Of a stretch of 64,000 nucleotides of DNA, positions 17,309 through 24,454 are shown piece after piece (the stretch's first letter is position 1; the number at the start of each line of letters is the position of its first letter). The position numbers were made by a program, and so were the translations under genes. Origin of the DNA: Planctomycetota bacterium (GTDB taxonomy: Bacteria; Planctomycetota; Planctomycetia; Pirellulales; Pirellulaceae); NCBI GenBank assembly GCA_027622275.1, contig JAQBZB010000005.1:30422-94421 (forward strand), given 5' to 3'. The notes below the pieces were generated by a model. It saw only the letters and a list, made by a program, of their open reading frames with translations, was not told where the DNA came from and ran no database searches.

Positions 17309-18166
17309 TCAATCACGCAGCCATCGGCTCGGGTTCATGCCGGGTGCTTCACGCGGCATGTTGGGCCGTTTGTTCCCACCACCGAAGTCCCACACTCGCC
17401 GGTTCCGGCTCGCCAACAGCGACCGCACCGATTCCGGCACGCCCGCCAAATCCTCTTCTTTCCATTCGTCGACGTTTCCAATGGGGCCCGCCCAAGCCGG
17501 TCGATAGGCGATCGCCAGCATTTCCCGCGCGCAGTCGCCGGTGTTGGGAAAGTTGCCGTGAAACACGCGATGATTGATCAAGACCGCGGAACCAGCCCGA
17601 GCAGTTACCATGACTTCTTCCGGATGCGACTCGTAGCGCAAATAGGGATTGGCGGCGGCGTGCATGCACAGGTGCGATCGCGGCACGACGCGGAACGGCG
17701 ACACTTCCGGCGTCAGATCGTCGAGGTAGTACAACACACGGACCAGCCAGGGGCAACTCCCCTCTTGCCCGAAGATCTCGGAGCCGTAGGGTTGGCCATC
17801 CGCGTGCAGGCTGATTCCCGGATGTCCCGGCTCGCTGCGTGCATAGGCATAGCTCATCAAGATGATTTCGCTGCCGAACAACTCGCGCAGGAATGTCACG
17901 GTCGGCGGGTGTGCAATCAATTCGGTGATCCGTCCTCCCGCGAATTGGATTCCCGGGCAAACCTGCTGATGAATGCTGTAATCGACGGCCCGAGTCTGTA
18001 GCTTCGCGGTCTCCGCCTTCAGCGCGGCGATTTCCACTGCGTCAAGCAAATCGGGCAGCACGAGGTAGCCTTCGACTTCGAGCTGCCGAATCCGCTCGCC
18101 AAGCGTCAACGCCGACCAGTCTCGGTGATCGAGTCGCGGGCTGTGAGTGTTTGTCAGGCTTTCCAT
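17309..18166 (-). CDS. Phytanoyl-CoA dioxygenase (PhyH) family protein
   Basis: 285 residues. The Fe(II) facial triad is visible as SLHADGQ (His-x-Asp) and the distal His in LINHRVFHGNFPN. An Arg that would bind 2-oxoglutarate follows in AREMLAIAYRP. It begins with a helical region before GYLVLPDLLDAVEI. This is a 2-oxoglutarate-dependent hydroxylase fold; the family is expanded in planctomycetes and the substrates are mostly unknown. It is transcribed ahead of the HpcH aldolase (37-base gap) and divergently from the sialidase-like gene. Confidence 0.85.
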   Translation of the reverse strand: MESLTNTHSPRLDHRDWSALTLGERIRQLEVEGYLVLPDLLDAVEIAALKAETAKLQTRAVDYSIHQQVCPGIQFAGGRITELIAHPPTVTFLRELFGSEIILMSYAYARSEPGHPGISLHADGQPYGSEIFGQEGSCPWLVRVLYYLDDLTPEVSPFRVVPRSHLCMHAAANPYLRYESHPEEVMVTARAGSAVLINHRVFHGNFPNTGDCAREMLAIAYRPAWAGPIGNVDEWKEEDLAGVPESVRSLLASRNRRVWDFGGGNKRPNMPREAPGMNPSRWLRD

Positions 18167-18211
18167 TTGGATTCACGTAACCGGTCGGTTATGTTCAGGC
18201 TTGGACCGTTC

Positions 18212-18264
18212 GTAGTGGTGGCTTCCAGCCACCACATTCAGCGGCGGCTGGAAGCCACCGCTAC
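18212..18264. repeat. REP-like palindrome (copy 1 of the GGTGGCTTCCAGCC family)
   Basis: The left arm 18212-18230 and right arm 18246-18264 are 19 bases with one mismatch; the loop is CCACATTCAGCGGC-like. The palindrome is followed by TTCAAT. The same sequence recurs at 34612-34665, so it is a dispersed element. It lies between divergent genes. Confidence 0.75.
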
Positions 18265-18283
18265 TTCAATGCGGAGATTATAG

Positions 18284-19387
18284 ATGACACGAGGCCAGTT
18301 AAGAATCGTGGGTCAAGGCATGTTGTCGCATGACCCAGGTCACGGTGCGTTCATGCCGTCGATTACGCCGCTGGACGACGGGACGTGGATTGCGTGTCAG
18401 CATGTCGGCCGGGAGCTTGGTTCCGCGGACAACCGCATCGAAGTGCTGCGATCGAGCGACGGCCGGGAGTGGCGCAACCAAGGCTGCATGCACGCCGTTG
18501 ATGAGCGCTGGTCGTATCGCGGCCCCGACATCGAGCAGTTGCCGGATGGACGACTTGTCATGACAGCAACTCGATTCGAAGTTACGGATGCAGCGCTGTT
18601 CGACCCCAATTCGGAAGGCTTACAACGTCCCGAGATGCTGCTCTTCTGGTCGGAGGATCAAGGGGCGACTTGGTCGCCGCCTCAGATCGTCCCCGTGGAC
18701 CTGCCGCCGGCAAAGTACACCTGGAACAGAGCGGGCCGGCTCATCCAGTGTTCGCCCACGCGGTGGCTGTACCCGTTCGAAACCTGGAAGCCAGATGGCT
18801 ACGATGGGCCGCCCGATCAAAAGGCCGCCACCGTGATTTCCACCGATCAAGGCCGAACATGGGGCGAGCTGACGGTCATGGCAGACGACACCAGCGGCCA
18901 GCTGCTGTGGTGGGATCAGATGAACGTGCGACTGCCTGACGGACGGCTGTTTGACATGTTGTGGACTCATCGCTACGGGACCAAGGAAGATCTCGCCGTC
19001 CATTGGATCATCTCGGGCGACGAAGGACGCAGCTGGTCCGAGCCGCGACCGACGAACTTGCCCGGGCAAGTCTGTTGCCCCATCGCGTTGCCCGACGGAC
19101 GGATCGCCGCGATCTACAATCACCGCACGCCGCCACAGGGAATCCGTGTCGCGTTGAGCGAAGACTTTTCGCACTTCGATCGCGAACGGGAAGTCGTGGT
19201 CTTCGATGCCGGAGCCGAAGCGACGTTCGGCCACACGGACCACGAGAATTTCCTTGCCGAACACATGCTGATCGCCTTTGGAAAGCCGGGGGGCATTTGT
19301 CTCGCGGATGGTACTTTGCTCACGTTCTTTTGGTGTACGTCACAAGGGATCACCCATACCCGCTGGGTACGGTTGTCCGTCGACTGA
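18284..19387 (+). CDS. Sialidase/BNR-repeat family glycoside-hydrolase-like protein
   Basis: 367 residues. Asp-box-like repeats are seen: LRSSDGREW, FWSEDQGATWSPP, ISTDQGRTWGEL and ISGDEGRSWSEP, giving the six-bladed propeller of the sialidase superfamily. PDGRLVM and PDGRIAAI recur before blades. No signal peptide is obvious, so it may be cytoplasmic. Annotated relatives are called exo-alpha-sialidases, but catalytic Tyr/Glu/Arg triad members could not be assigned, so the true substrate is unknown. Confidence 0.82.
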   Translation: MTRGQLRIVGQGMLSHDPGHGAFMPSITPLDDGTWIACQHVGRELGSADNRIEVLRSSDGREWRNQGCMHAVDERWSYRGPDIEQLPDGRLVMTATRFEVTDAALFDPNSEGLQRPEMLLFWSEDQGATWSPPQIVPVDLPPAKYTWNRAGRLIQCSPTRWLYPFETWKPDGYDGPPDQKAATVISTDQGRTWGELTVMADDTSGQLLWWDQMNVRLPDGRLFDMLWTHRYGTKEDLAVHWIISGDEGRSWSEPRPTNLPGQVCCPIALPDGRIAAIYNHRTPPQGIRVALSEDFSHFDREREVVVFDAGAEATFGHTDHENFLAEHMLIAFGKPGGICLADGTLLTFFWCTSQGITHTRWVRLSVD

Positions 19388-19448
19388 GAGGTCGCGGAGG
19401 TCAGAGGTCAGAAGTCAGAGGTCAGAAGCGAGAAACCAGGAGATCACT

Positions 19449-20642
19449 ATGGATCGTCGATCATTTGCGCAATTACTAACACTCGGCGCGGGCACTTTGG
19501 GGCTGCAACAAGCTGCGGCACGAGCCGACGACGTGGACGCAGTGCCAGGCGCGAAGCCGCAACAAAACAAGACTCACCCGCAGCCGGTGAATGTGGCGGA
19601 CTTTCAGGCGCTGGCCGAGTCCACGCTGCCGAAAGCAACTTTCGAATACATCACGACGGGTTCTGCGGATCAGATCACCTTGCACGAGAATCTCGCGGCC
19701 TTTCAGCGGTTGCGCGTCTATCCGCCGCTGATGAAAGGCGTGTCGGACGCCGATCTCTCGACAACTGCGTTGGGCCAGAAGATCAACCTCCCCGTGATCT
19801 TGGCGCCAGTCGCGGGTCAACGTATGTATCACGCCCAGGGAGGTTTGGCGGCGGCGCGAGCTGCCGCCGCCGCGGGGACGATCTATGGAGTCAGCAGCAG
19901 CGTCGGGCACAGCGTCGAGGAAATCGCCACATCCAGCAACGGACCGAAGTGGTTTCAGCTGTACGTTCCCAAAGATCGGGCGGTCGCGCGCCGGCTTGTC
20001 GAACGCGTCGATCGGGCTGGCTACGAAGCGATCATCGTCACCGTTGATCTTGGCGAATGGAAAGACGCCGACCGCCGTAACCGCTTCGCGCTGCCCAAGG
20101 AGATGTTGGTCAAGCATCTGCGCGACGTCGGCTTCGACCAGATCACCGACCAGATGAGTTACGAAGAAGTTGCCGCTTTCAACGCCGACGCTTGGGATCT
20201 CTCGCTTTCCTGGGAGTTCTTTGCCTGGCTGCGTGGCATTACGAAGCTGCCGCTGCTGATCAAAGGCGTGTTGCGGCCCGAAGACGCGAGAAAGGCGGTC
20301 TCGATCGGGCTTGATGGCATTGTCGTTTCCAATCATGGCGGGCGTCGGCTCGACGGCATGCCGGCGACGATCGACGTGCTGCCGGGCGTCGTCGAAGCGG
20401 TTACTGGCCGGACGGAGGTGTTCATGGACGGAGGCGTCCGGCGCGGCACCGATGTGTTGAAGGCGCTGGCGTTGGGTGCGCGAGCCGTTTTGATCGGCCG
20501 GCCTTATGCCTGGGCTTTGGCCGCGGACGGCGAGGCTGGAGTCACCAAAGTCATCGACCTGTTTCGCGAAGAATTGCTCAACGCCATGCTGGCGACTGGA
20601 TGTGCTCAGATCAGTGACATCGAGCCTTCGCTGATCGCATGA
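19449..20642 (+). CDS. FMN-dependent alpha-hydroxy-acid oxidizing protein
   Basis: 397 residues. ATG 19449 has AGGAG at 19438-19442, six bases upstream; in-frame codons further 5' overlap the sialidase gene and are not needed. The N-terminus DRRSFAQLLTLGAGTLG is a Tat-type signal, unusual for this normally cytoplasmic family. The FMN barrel shows ILAPVAGQRMYH, VTVDLGEWKDADRRNRF, LLIKGVLRPEDA (Lys), VSNHGGRRLDG (catalytic His and Arg) and MDGGVRRGTDVLKALALGARAVLIGRP. It would oxidise L-lactate, glycolate or a similar 2-hydroxy acid. An imperfect GGTCAGA repeat tract fills 19399-19428 upstream. Confidence 0.9.
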   Translation: MDRRSFAQLLTLGAGTLGLQQAAARADDVDAVPGAKPQQNKTHPQPVNVADFQALAESTLPKATFEYITTGSADQITLHENLAAFQRLRVYPPLMKGVSDADLSTTALGQKINLPVILAPVAGQRMYHAQGGLAAARAAAAAGTIYGVSSSVGHSVEEIATSSNGPKWFQLYVPKDRAVARRLVERVDRAGYEAIIVTVDLGEWKDADRRNRFALPKEMLVKHLRDVGFDQITDQMSYEEVAAFNADAWDLSLSWEFFAWLRGITKLPLLIKGVLRPEDARKAVSIGLDGIVVSNHGGRRLDGMPATIDVLPGVVEAVTGRTEVFMDGGVRRGTDVLKALALGARAVLIGRPYAWALAADGEAGVTKVIDLFREELLNAMLATGCAQISDIEPSLIA

Positions 20643-20660
20643 AGCCGCTCACTAGCCGCT

Positions 20661-21590
20661 TTACAACTTGCTCGCTTTCGTCAATGGTGCCGGCAGATGC
20701 TTGTGCATGGTCAGCTCGTTGCCGTGGGCGTTGTACGACACCTCGTCCATCAGGGATTCGATCAGCGTGAGGCCACGACCAGCGCCTTGCTCGAACCGAT
20801 CCGTCGCCTTACGACTTGCGACAAAGCTTGTACTAAAGCCGCGGCCTTGATCGCGGATCACGAAACGCGCGTCCGTCGGCGTCAGATGCACGACGACAAG
20901 GATCCTGCGCTCACCAATGTGCGGGTCCCGACAGCGTTCATCGACTAAACGGCAGAGCAAGTGGTCGTCCAGCTCGGAACGAACTTTGGCCAATTCGTGT
21001 TCGTCAATTTCGAGATTGCCATGATACATGGCATTCAGCAGCGCTTCTTCCAACGCTTCGCCACTACGAATCCTCTCGACCGTGTCGCCGAACTCCTGGT
21101 CGACCATGACCTGTTGAACATGGTCGACGAGCGCCCGTATCAACGACAAATCGTTTTCCAGCCAAAAACGACCGTTGTACTCCAACATACACTGCCGCAA
21201 TCGTTCATGGTTCCGCTGTACCAGCGCGTGTCCGACGACGCGGTCAACCGTCTCGACCAATCGTTCGGCCTGCTTCGCCTTAGGCACATAGCTGGCGGCT
21301 CCCGCGTCCAATGAGTCGATCGCCGTGGTTTCATCGCCGTAAGCCGTCATCAAGATCACTGGCAGATCCGGATACTGGCGTCGCACCTGACGAACCAACT
21401 CCAGCCCATCCATCTCCGGCATGAGCAAGTCAGTCACCACCAGATCAGGAGGCGCAGCATCGATCTTGTCCATCGCTTCTTTGCCGTTCTCCGCCAGCTC
21501 TACGCGGTAGCTCGGATTTCGTATCAACAGTGATTCGACGAGCAGCCTTTCCACGGGCGAATCGTCAACAACGAGGATCGTGGTAGTCAT
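20661..21590 (-). CDS. Response regulator with C-terminal RsbW/HATPase-type kinase domain
   Basis: 309 residues. Receiver domain 1-125: VVDDSP, phosphorylatable Asp in LVVTDLLMPEMDG, Thr in ILMTAYGD, and Lys in SYVPKAKQ. The C-terminal part (about 165-309) is a GHKL ATPase of the anti-sigma/serine-kinase kind, with EEALLNAMYHGNLEI (N-box), VIRDQGRGF (G1) and GAGRGLTLIESLMDEVSYN (G2). It would switch a partner protein in response to receiver phosphorylation; no STAS or PP2C partner is in the window. It is divergent from the receiver-histidine kinase gene, with a palindrome between them. Confidence 0.87.
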   Translation of the reverse strand: MTTTILVVDDSPVERLLVESLLIRNPSYRVELAENGKEAMDKIDAAPPDLVVTDLLMPEMDGLELVRQVRRQYPDLPVILMTAYGDETTAIDSLDAGAASYVPKAKQAERLVETVDRVVGHALVQRNHERLRQCMLEYNGRFWLENDLSLIRALVDHVQQVMVDQEFGDTVERIRSGEALEEALLNAMYHGNLEIDEHELAKVRSELDDHLLCRLVDERCRDPHIGERRILVVVHLTPTDARFVIRDQGRGFSTSFVASRKATDRFEQGAGRGLTLIESLMDEVSYNAHGNELTMHKHLPAPLTKASKL

Positions 21591-21689
21591 GGCTTTTCTC
21601 CGTGGGCACCGAGTGGCAGATTCTGTCCGTCCGTGCCATCAATTGTCGACGATCGCATTCGTCAAGCTAATCAGGAGAATGCGGTATGC

Positions 21690-21712
21690 GGCATGGGGGA
21701 TTCCCCGATGCC
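21690..21712. promoter_or_regulatory. Candidate operator palindrome, copy 1 (divergent kinase promoter)
   Basis: The core TGGGGGATTCCCCGA (21694-21708) is extended by matching GGCAT and ATGCC flanks to a 23-base imperfect palindrome. It lies 57-79 bases before the kinase start at 21769 and about 100 bases before the divergent receiver-HATPase start. Related cores occur at 23549 and 27134. The form resembles binding sites of NarL/LuxR-type regulators; one is encoded at 22862. Confidence 0.45.
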
Positions 21713-21768
21713 ACGATTGCTTGACGATCGGCGGCTTGGCGTGCCACACTAAAGGCGTTCCGCAACCG

Positions 21769-22881
21769 ATGTCTATCCTTTCCACGAGTTGTTGCGTGAT
21801 GAATGGCAAGCCCATCACGATCTTGGCGATCGAAGACAGTGTGGCCGACGCACATTTGCTTCGGTCGATCCTGAACGGAGTCGCCCGGTTTGACTTCGAC
21901 CTGCGGCACGAGAGTCAACTCGCCGATGGTCTGAGCGTGTTGTCGGGGGAGGATTGCGACGTCGTTCTATTGGATCTCATGCTGCCAGACAGCATGGGGC
22001 TTGAAACGGTAGATCGCGTCCATCTCGCGGCACCTTACACGCCGATCATCGTCTTAACAAACGTCGACGACGAAGTGAACGCCTTCGAAGCCGTCCGCCG
22101 CGGCGCACAGGATTACTTGTTCAAGTCACGCCTGGACGGCCCTTTGGTGTCGCGGGCCATCATGTACGCCATCGAGCGCAAGCGAGCCGAGCGGGTGTTG
22201 AACGAGAGCATCGTCCAACGTCAGATTCTGGAAGCGGAAGTGCTGAAGATCAGCACCCACGAGCAGCAACGGATCAGTCAAGACCTGCATGACAGCGTTG
22301 GCCAGCAACTGACCGGTTTGAGTTACATGGCCAGTAGTCTGGCAAAACGACTGGCCCGCGGTTCGCTTCCCGAAGCTGCCGACGCGCAGATGATCGTTGA
22401 AGGAATCCAAACGGCCTTGATGGAAGTCCGCCGCGCCATTCGCGGCCTGGCGCCGGTCGACGTCGATGCCGAGGGGCTCATGGTGGCCCTCAAGAGGCTT
22501 GCCGCGAGTACCGGGCAGCGATGCGGCGTCGAGTGTCGCTTCACTTGTCATGACCCGGTTCGCATCGAAGACAACGATAGCGCGACACATCTGTACCGCA
22601 TCGCCCAAGAGGCGCTGCACAATGCGGTCAAGCACTCCGGCGCTGGGCGTGTGCTCGTCAGTCTGTGTCGGCGAAAAGACCATCTCGTGCTGGAAGTGTC
22701 CGACGATGGCACCGGGCTGAACGGCGAGGCGTCGAGTGACTCTGGCATGGGCTTGCACATCATGCACTACCGCGCGCGGATGATCGGTGCCACATTGAAT
22801 GTTTCGTCCGCCGCCGAACACGGGACTACCATTACCTGCACCGTCAAACAGGAGTTCGCTCATGCCGGCAACAATACTTAA
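21769..22881 (+). CDS. Receiver-histidine kinase (HisKA_3 type) hybrid
   Basis: 370 residues from ATG 21769 (AAAGG at 21751-21755); ATG 21799 is an alternative just before the receiver. Receiver: ILAIEDS, VLLDLMLPDSMG (Asp), IVLTNVDD (Thr) and YLFKS (Lys). A helical linker leads to the dimerisation/phosphoacceptor helix RISQDLHDSVGQQLTGL (His of the NarX/DegS class). The ATPase contains YRIAQEALHNAVKHSGA (N-box), VSDDGTGL (G1) and DSGMGLHIMHYRARMIG (G2). No transmembrane segment is present, so it is cytoplasmic. The next gene's start overlaps the stop, pairing it with a NarL/LuxR-type regulator. Confidence 0.9.
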   Translation: MSILSTSCCVMNGKPITILAIEDSVADAHLLRSILNGVARFDFDLRHESQLADGLSVLSGEDCDVVLLDLMLPDSMGLETVDRVHLAAPYTPIIVLTNVDDEVNAFEAVRRGAQDYLFKSRLDGPLVSRAIMYAIERKRAERVLNESIVQRQILEAEVLKISTHEQQRISQDLHDSVGQQLTGLSYMASSLAKRLARGSLPEAADAQMIVEGIQTALMEVRRAIRGLAPVDVDAEGLMVALKRLAASTGQRCGVECRFTCHDPVRIEDNDSATHLYRIAQEALHNAVKHSGAGRVLVSLCRRKDHLVLEVSDDGTGLNGEASSDSGMGLHIMHYRARMIGATLNVSSAAEHGTTITCTVKQEFAHAGNNT

Positions 22882-23542
22882 GATGAGGACGACGCCGATC
22901 AGAATTCTGATCGTCGATGATCACGCTCTGGTCCGATTGGGACTTGCCCAATTAATCTCGGACGAACCGGACATGGAGGTGTGCGGTGATGCGAGCGACG
23001 CCGACGAGGCTCTGGCCAAGGTCAAGGAGTTGCAGCCACATCTCGTGATCTTGGACATCTCGTTGCAACGAGGCAACGGCATTGAACTGACCAAATGCCT
23101 CAAGGCCCGTCATCCGAACGTCAAGGTGCTGATCTCTTCGATGCATGACGAGTCCCTGTTTGCCGAACGTGCGTTGCGCGCCGGAGCACTCGGTTATATC
23201 AACAAGCAGGAAGCCACGGACAAAGTCATCGGAGCGATCCGGCAAGTGCTCGACGGGCAGATCTACCTGAGCTCGGAAATGACCAATCATCTGCTGCATC
23301 GCCTTGGGAACCATCGCGATGAACTGCTCGAACGACCGTCGCTGGAATCGCTGTCCGACCGCGAGTGGGAAGTGTTCGAGCTGATCGGCCGCGGACTCGC
23401 CACGCGTCAGATCGCCAAACAGTTGCATCTCAGCATCAAGACCATCGAGACACACCGCGAGCACATCAAAGAGAAGCTGGCTCTGACCAGCGGCGCCGAG
23501 CTAACGCGGCATGCCATACAGTGGGTGTTGGAAGACAGTTGA
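22862..23542 (+). CDS. NarL/LuxR-family response regulator
   Basis: 226 residues. ATG 22862 has AGGAG at 22850-22854, seven bases upstream, and overlaps the kinase stop by 20 bases. Receiver: ILIVDDHAL, HLVILDISLQRGNG (Asp), LISSMHDE (Ser) and YINKQEATD (Lys). The C-terminal LuxR/GerE helix-turn-helix includes LSDREWEVFELIGRGLATRQIAKQ-type spacing and LHLSIKTIETHREHIKEKL (recognition helix). It is the cognate regulator of the upstream kinase and the best candidate to bind the three palindromes. Confidence 0.93.
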   Translation: MPATILKMRTTPIRILIVDDHALVRLGLAQLISDEPDMEVCGDASDADEALAKVKELQPHLVILDISLQRGNGIELTKCLKARHPNVKVLISSMHDESLFAERALRAGALGYINKQEATDKVIGAIRQVLDGQIYLSSEMTNHLLHRLGNHRDELLERPSLESLSDREWEVFELIGRGLATRQIAKQLHLSIKTIETHREHIKEKLALTSGAELTRHAIQWVLEDS

Positions 23543-23548
23543 CCAGCG

Positions 23549-23566
23549 TCGGGGATTGTCCGATGG
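23549..23566. promoter_or_regulatory. Candidate operator palindrome, copy 2 (upstream of universal stress gene)
   Basis: TCGGGGATTGTCCGA (23549-23563) keeps one perfect half-site and a degenerate second half. It starts six bases after the regulator stop and lies about 130 bases before the universal stress protein start. Confidence 0.4.
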
Positions 23567-23693
23567 CAAATGCATCCGTCCCCCGATACAGAGCTAGGCT
23601 GGGCAGGTCCTAGAATTGGCAAGGTGGTTTCATGTCGAAGCAAGACTCCGGCGGAGCGCGGAGTGTGAGCAGAATGCAAGGGAGATGAATAGA

Positions 23694-24137
23694 ATGAATG
23701 CCCGCACAATCCTGTTCCCAACCGATTTTTCGCACTGCGGCGACGCAGCCTTGGAGATGGCAACCTCGCTCGCCCTGGAGAGCGGCGCGAAGTTGTTGAT
23801 CGTCCACGTCGAGGAGCCGGCTGCCGGTTACGGTGGAGGTGAACTCTTTGCCTTCCCGCTCGACACGACCGACGATTTGTTGGCAACGCTAACGAGGGTC
23901 ATACCAACCGATCCTAATGTTGCTTACGAACATCGGCTCGTCACTGGCGAGCCTGCTCACGCGATCGTCCGCTTGGCCACACAAGAGAACGCGGACATGA
24001 TCGTCATCGGCACGCATGGCCGGACCGGGCTGACGCGACTGTTGATGGGCAGCGTTGCGGAGTCGGTTGTGCGACGCGCCGCGTGTCCCGTGATCACCGT
24101 CAAGCAAAACGCCGAGATGGCGCAGCAAACGCACTGA
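23694..24137 (+). CDS. Universal stress protein (UspA family)
   Basis: 147 residues from ATG 23694; AGGGAG at 23679-23684 lies nine bases upstream, which favours this ATG over the one at 23685. ARTILFPTDFS opens the fold. GTHGRTGLTRLLMGSVAESVVRRAACPVITVK carries the ATP-binding G-x2-G-x9-G-S/T pattern, so this is the nucleotide-binding UspA subtype. It lies directly after a two-component pair with a shared palindrome between them, reminiscent of stress regulons in which NarL-type regulators control Usp genes. Confidence 0.93.
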   Translation: MNARTILFPTDFSHCGDAALEMATSLALESGAKLLIVHVEEPAAGYGGGELFAFPLDTTDDLLATLTRVIPTDPNVAYEHRLVTGEPAHAIVRLATQENADMIVIGTHGRTGLTRLLMGSVAESVVRRAACPVITVKQNAEMAQQTH

Positions 24138-24454
24138 GCGTGACCGGATTCTGGCTACCACGTCGCCAATCTCTCATCCATGACGGTGCGAGGTATAGCA
24201 CGCCAATCGTCTCAAAACTCGTGGGACGTGAAGTGTCCCGAGAATGGACCCTCGTGAGACAGCTTCCGCCGCGGCCCGATTTCGCGACCACCGAGCGATT
24301 CGGGATACGTTTCATCACGCGCGCCGGAGTTCGTCATCTATCATTCGACGGGTGAGCGATCCTCTCTGTGAATGGCACATCCCTAAGGCGCAGTGCTATA
24401 ATCGTAAACGATCGCTATACCAGCTGCTCTTCTTCGGAAAGTTAGGTTCGAGTG
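24138..24454. other. Non-coding stretch between the universal stress and vWA genes
   Basis: 317 bases without a credible gene. No strong terminator, repeat or promoter was recognised; the only AT-richer part is around 24395-24420, just before the vWA start. Confidence 0.6.
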
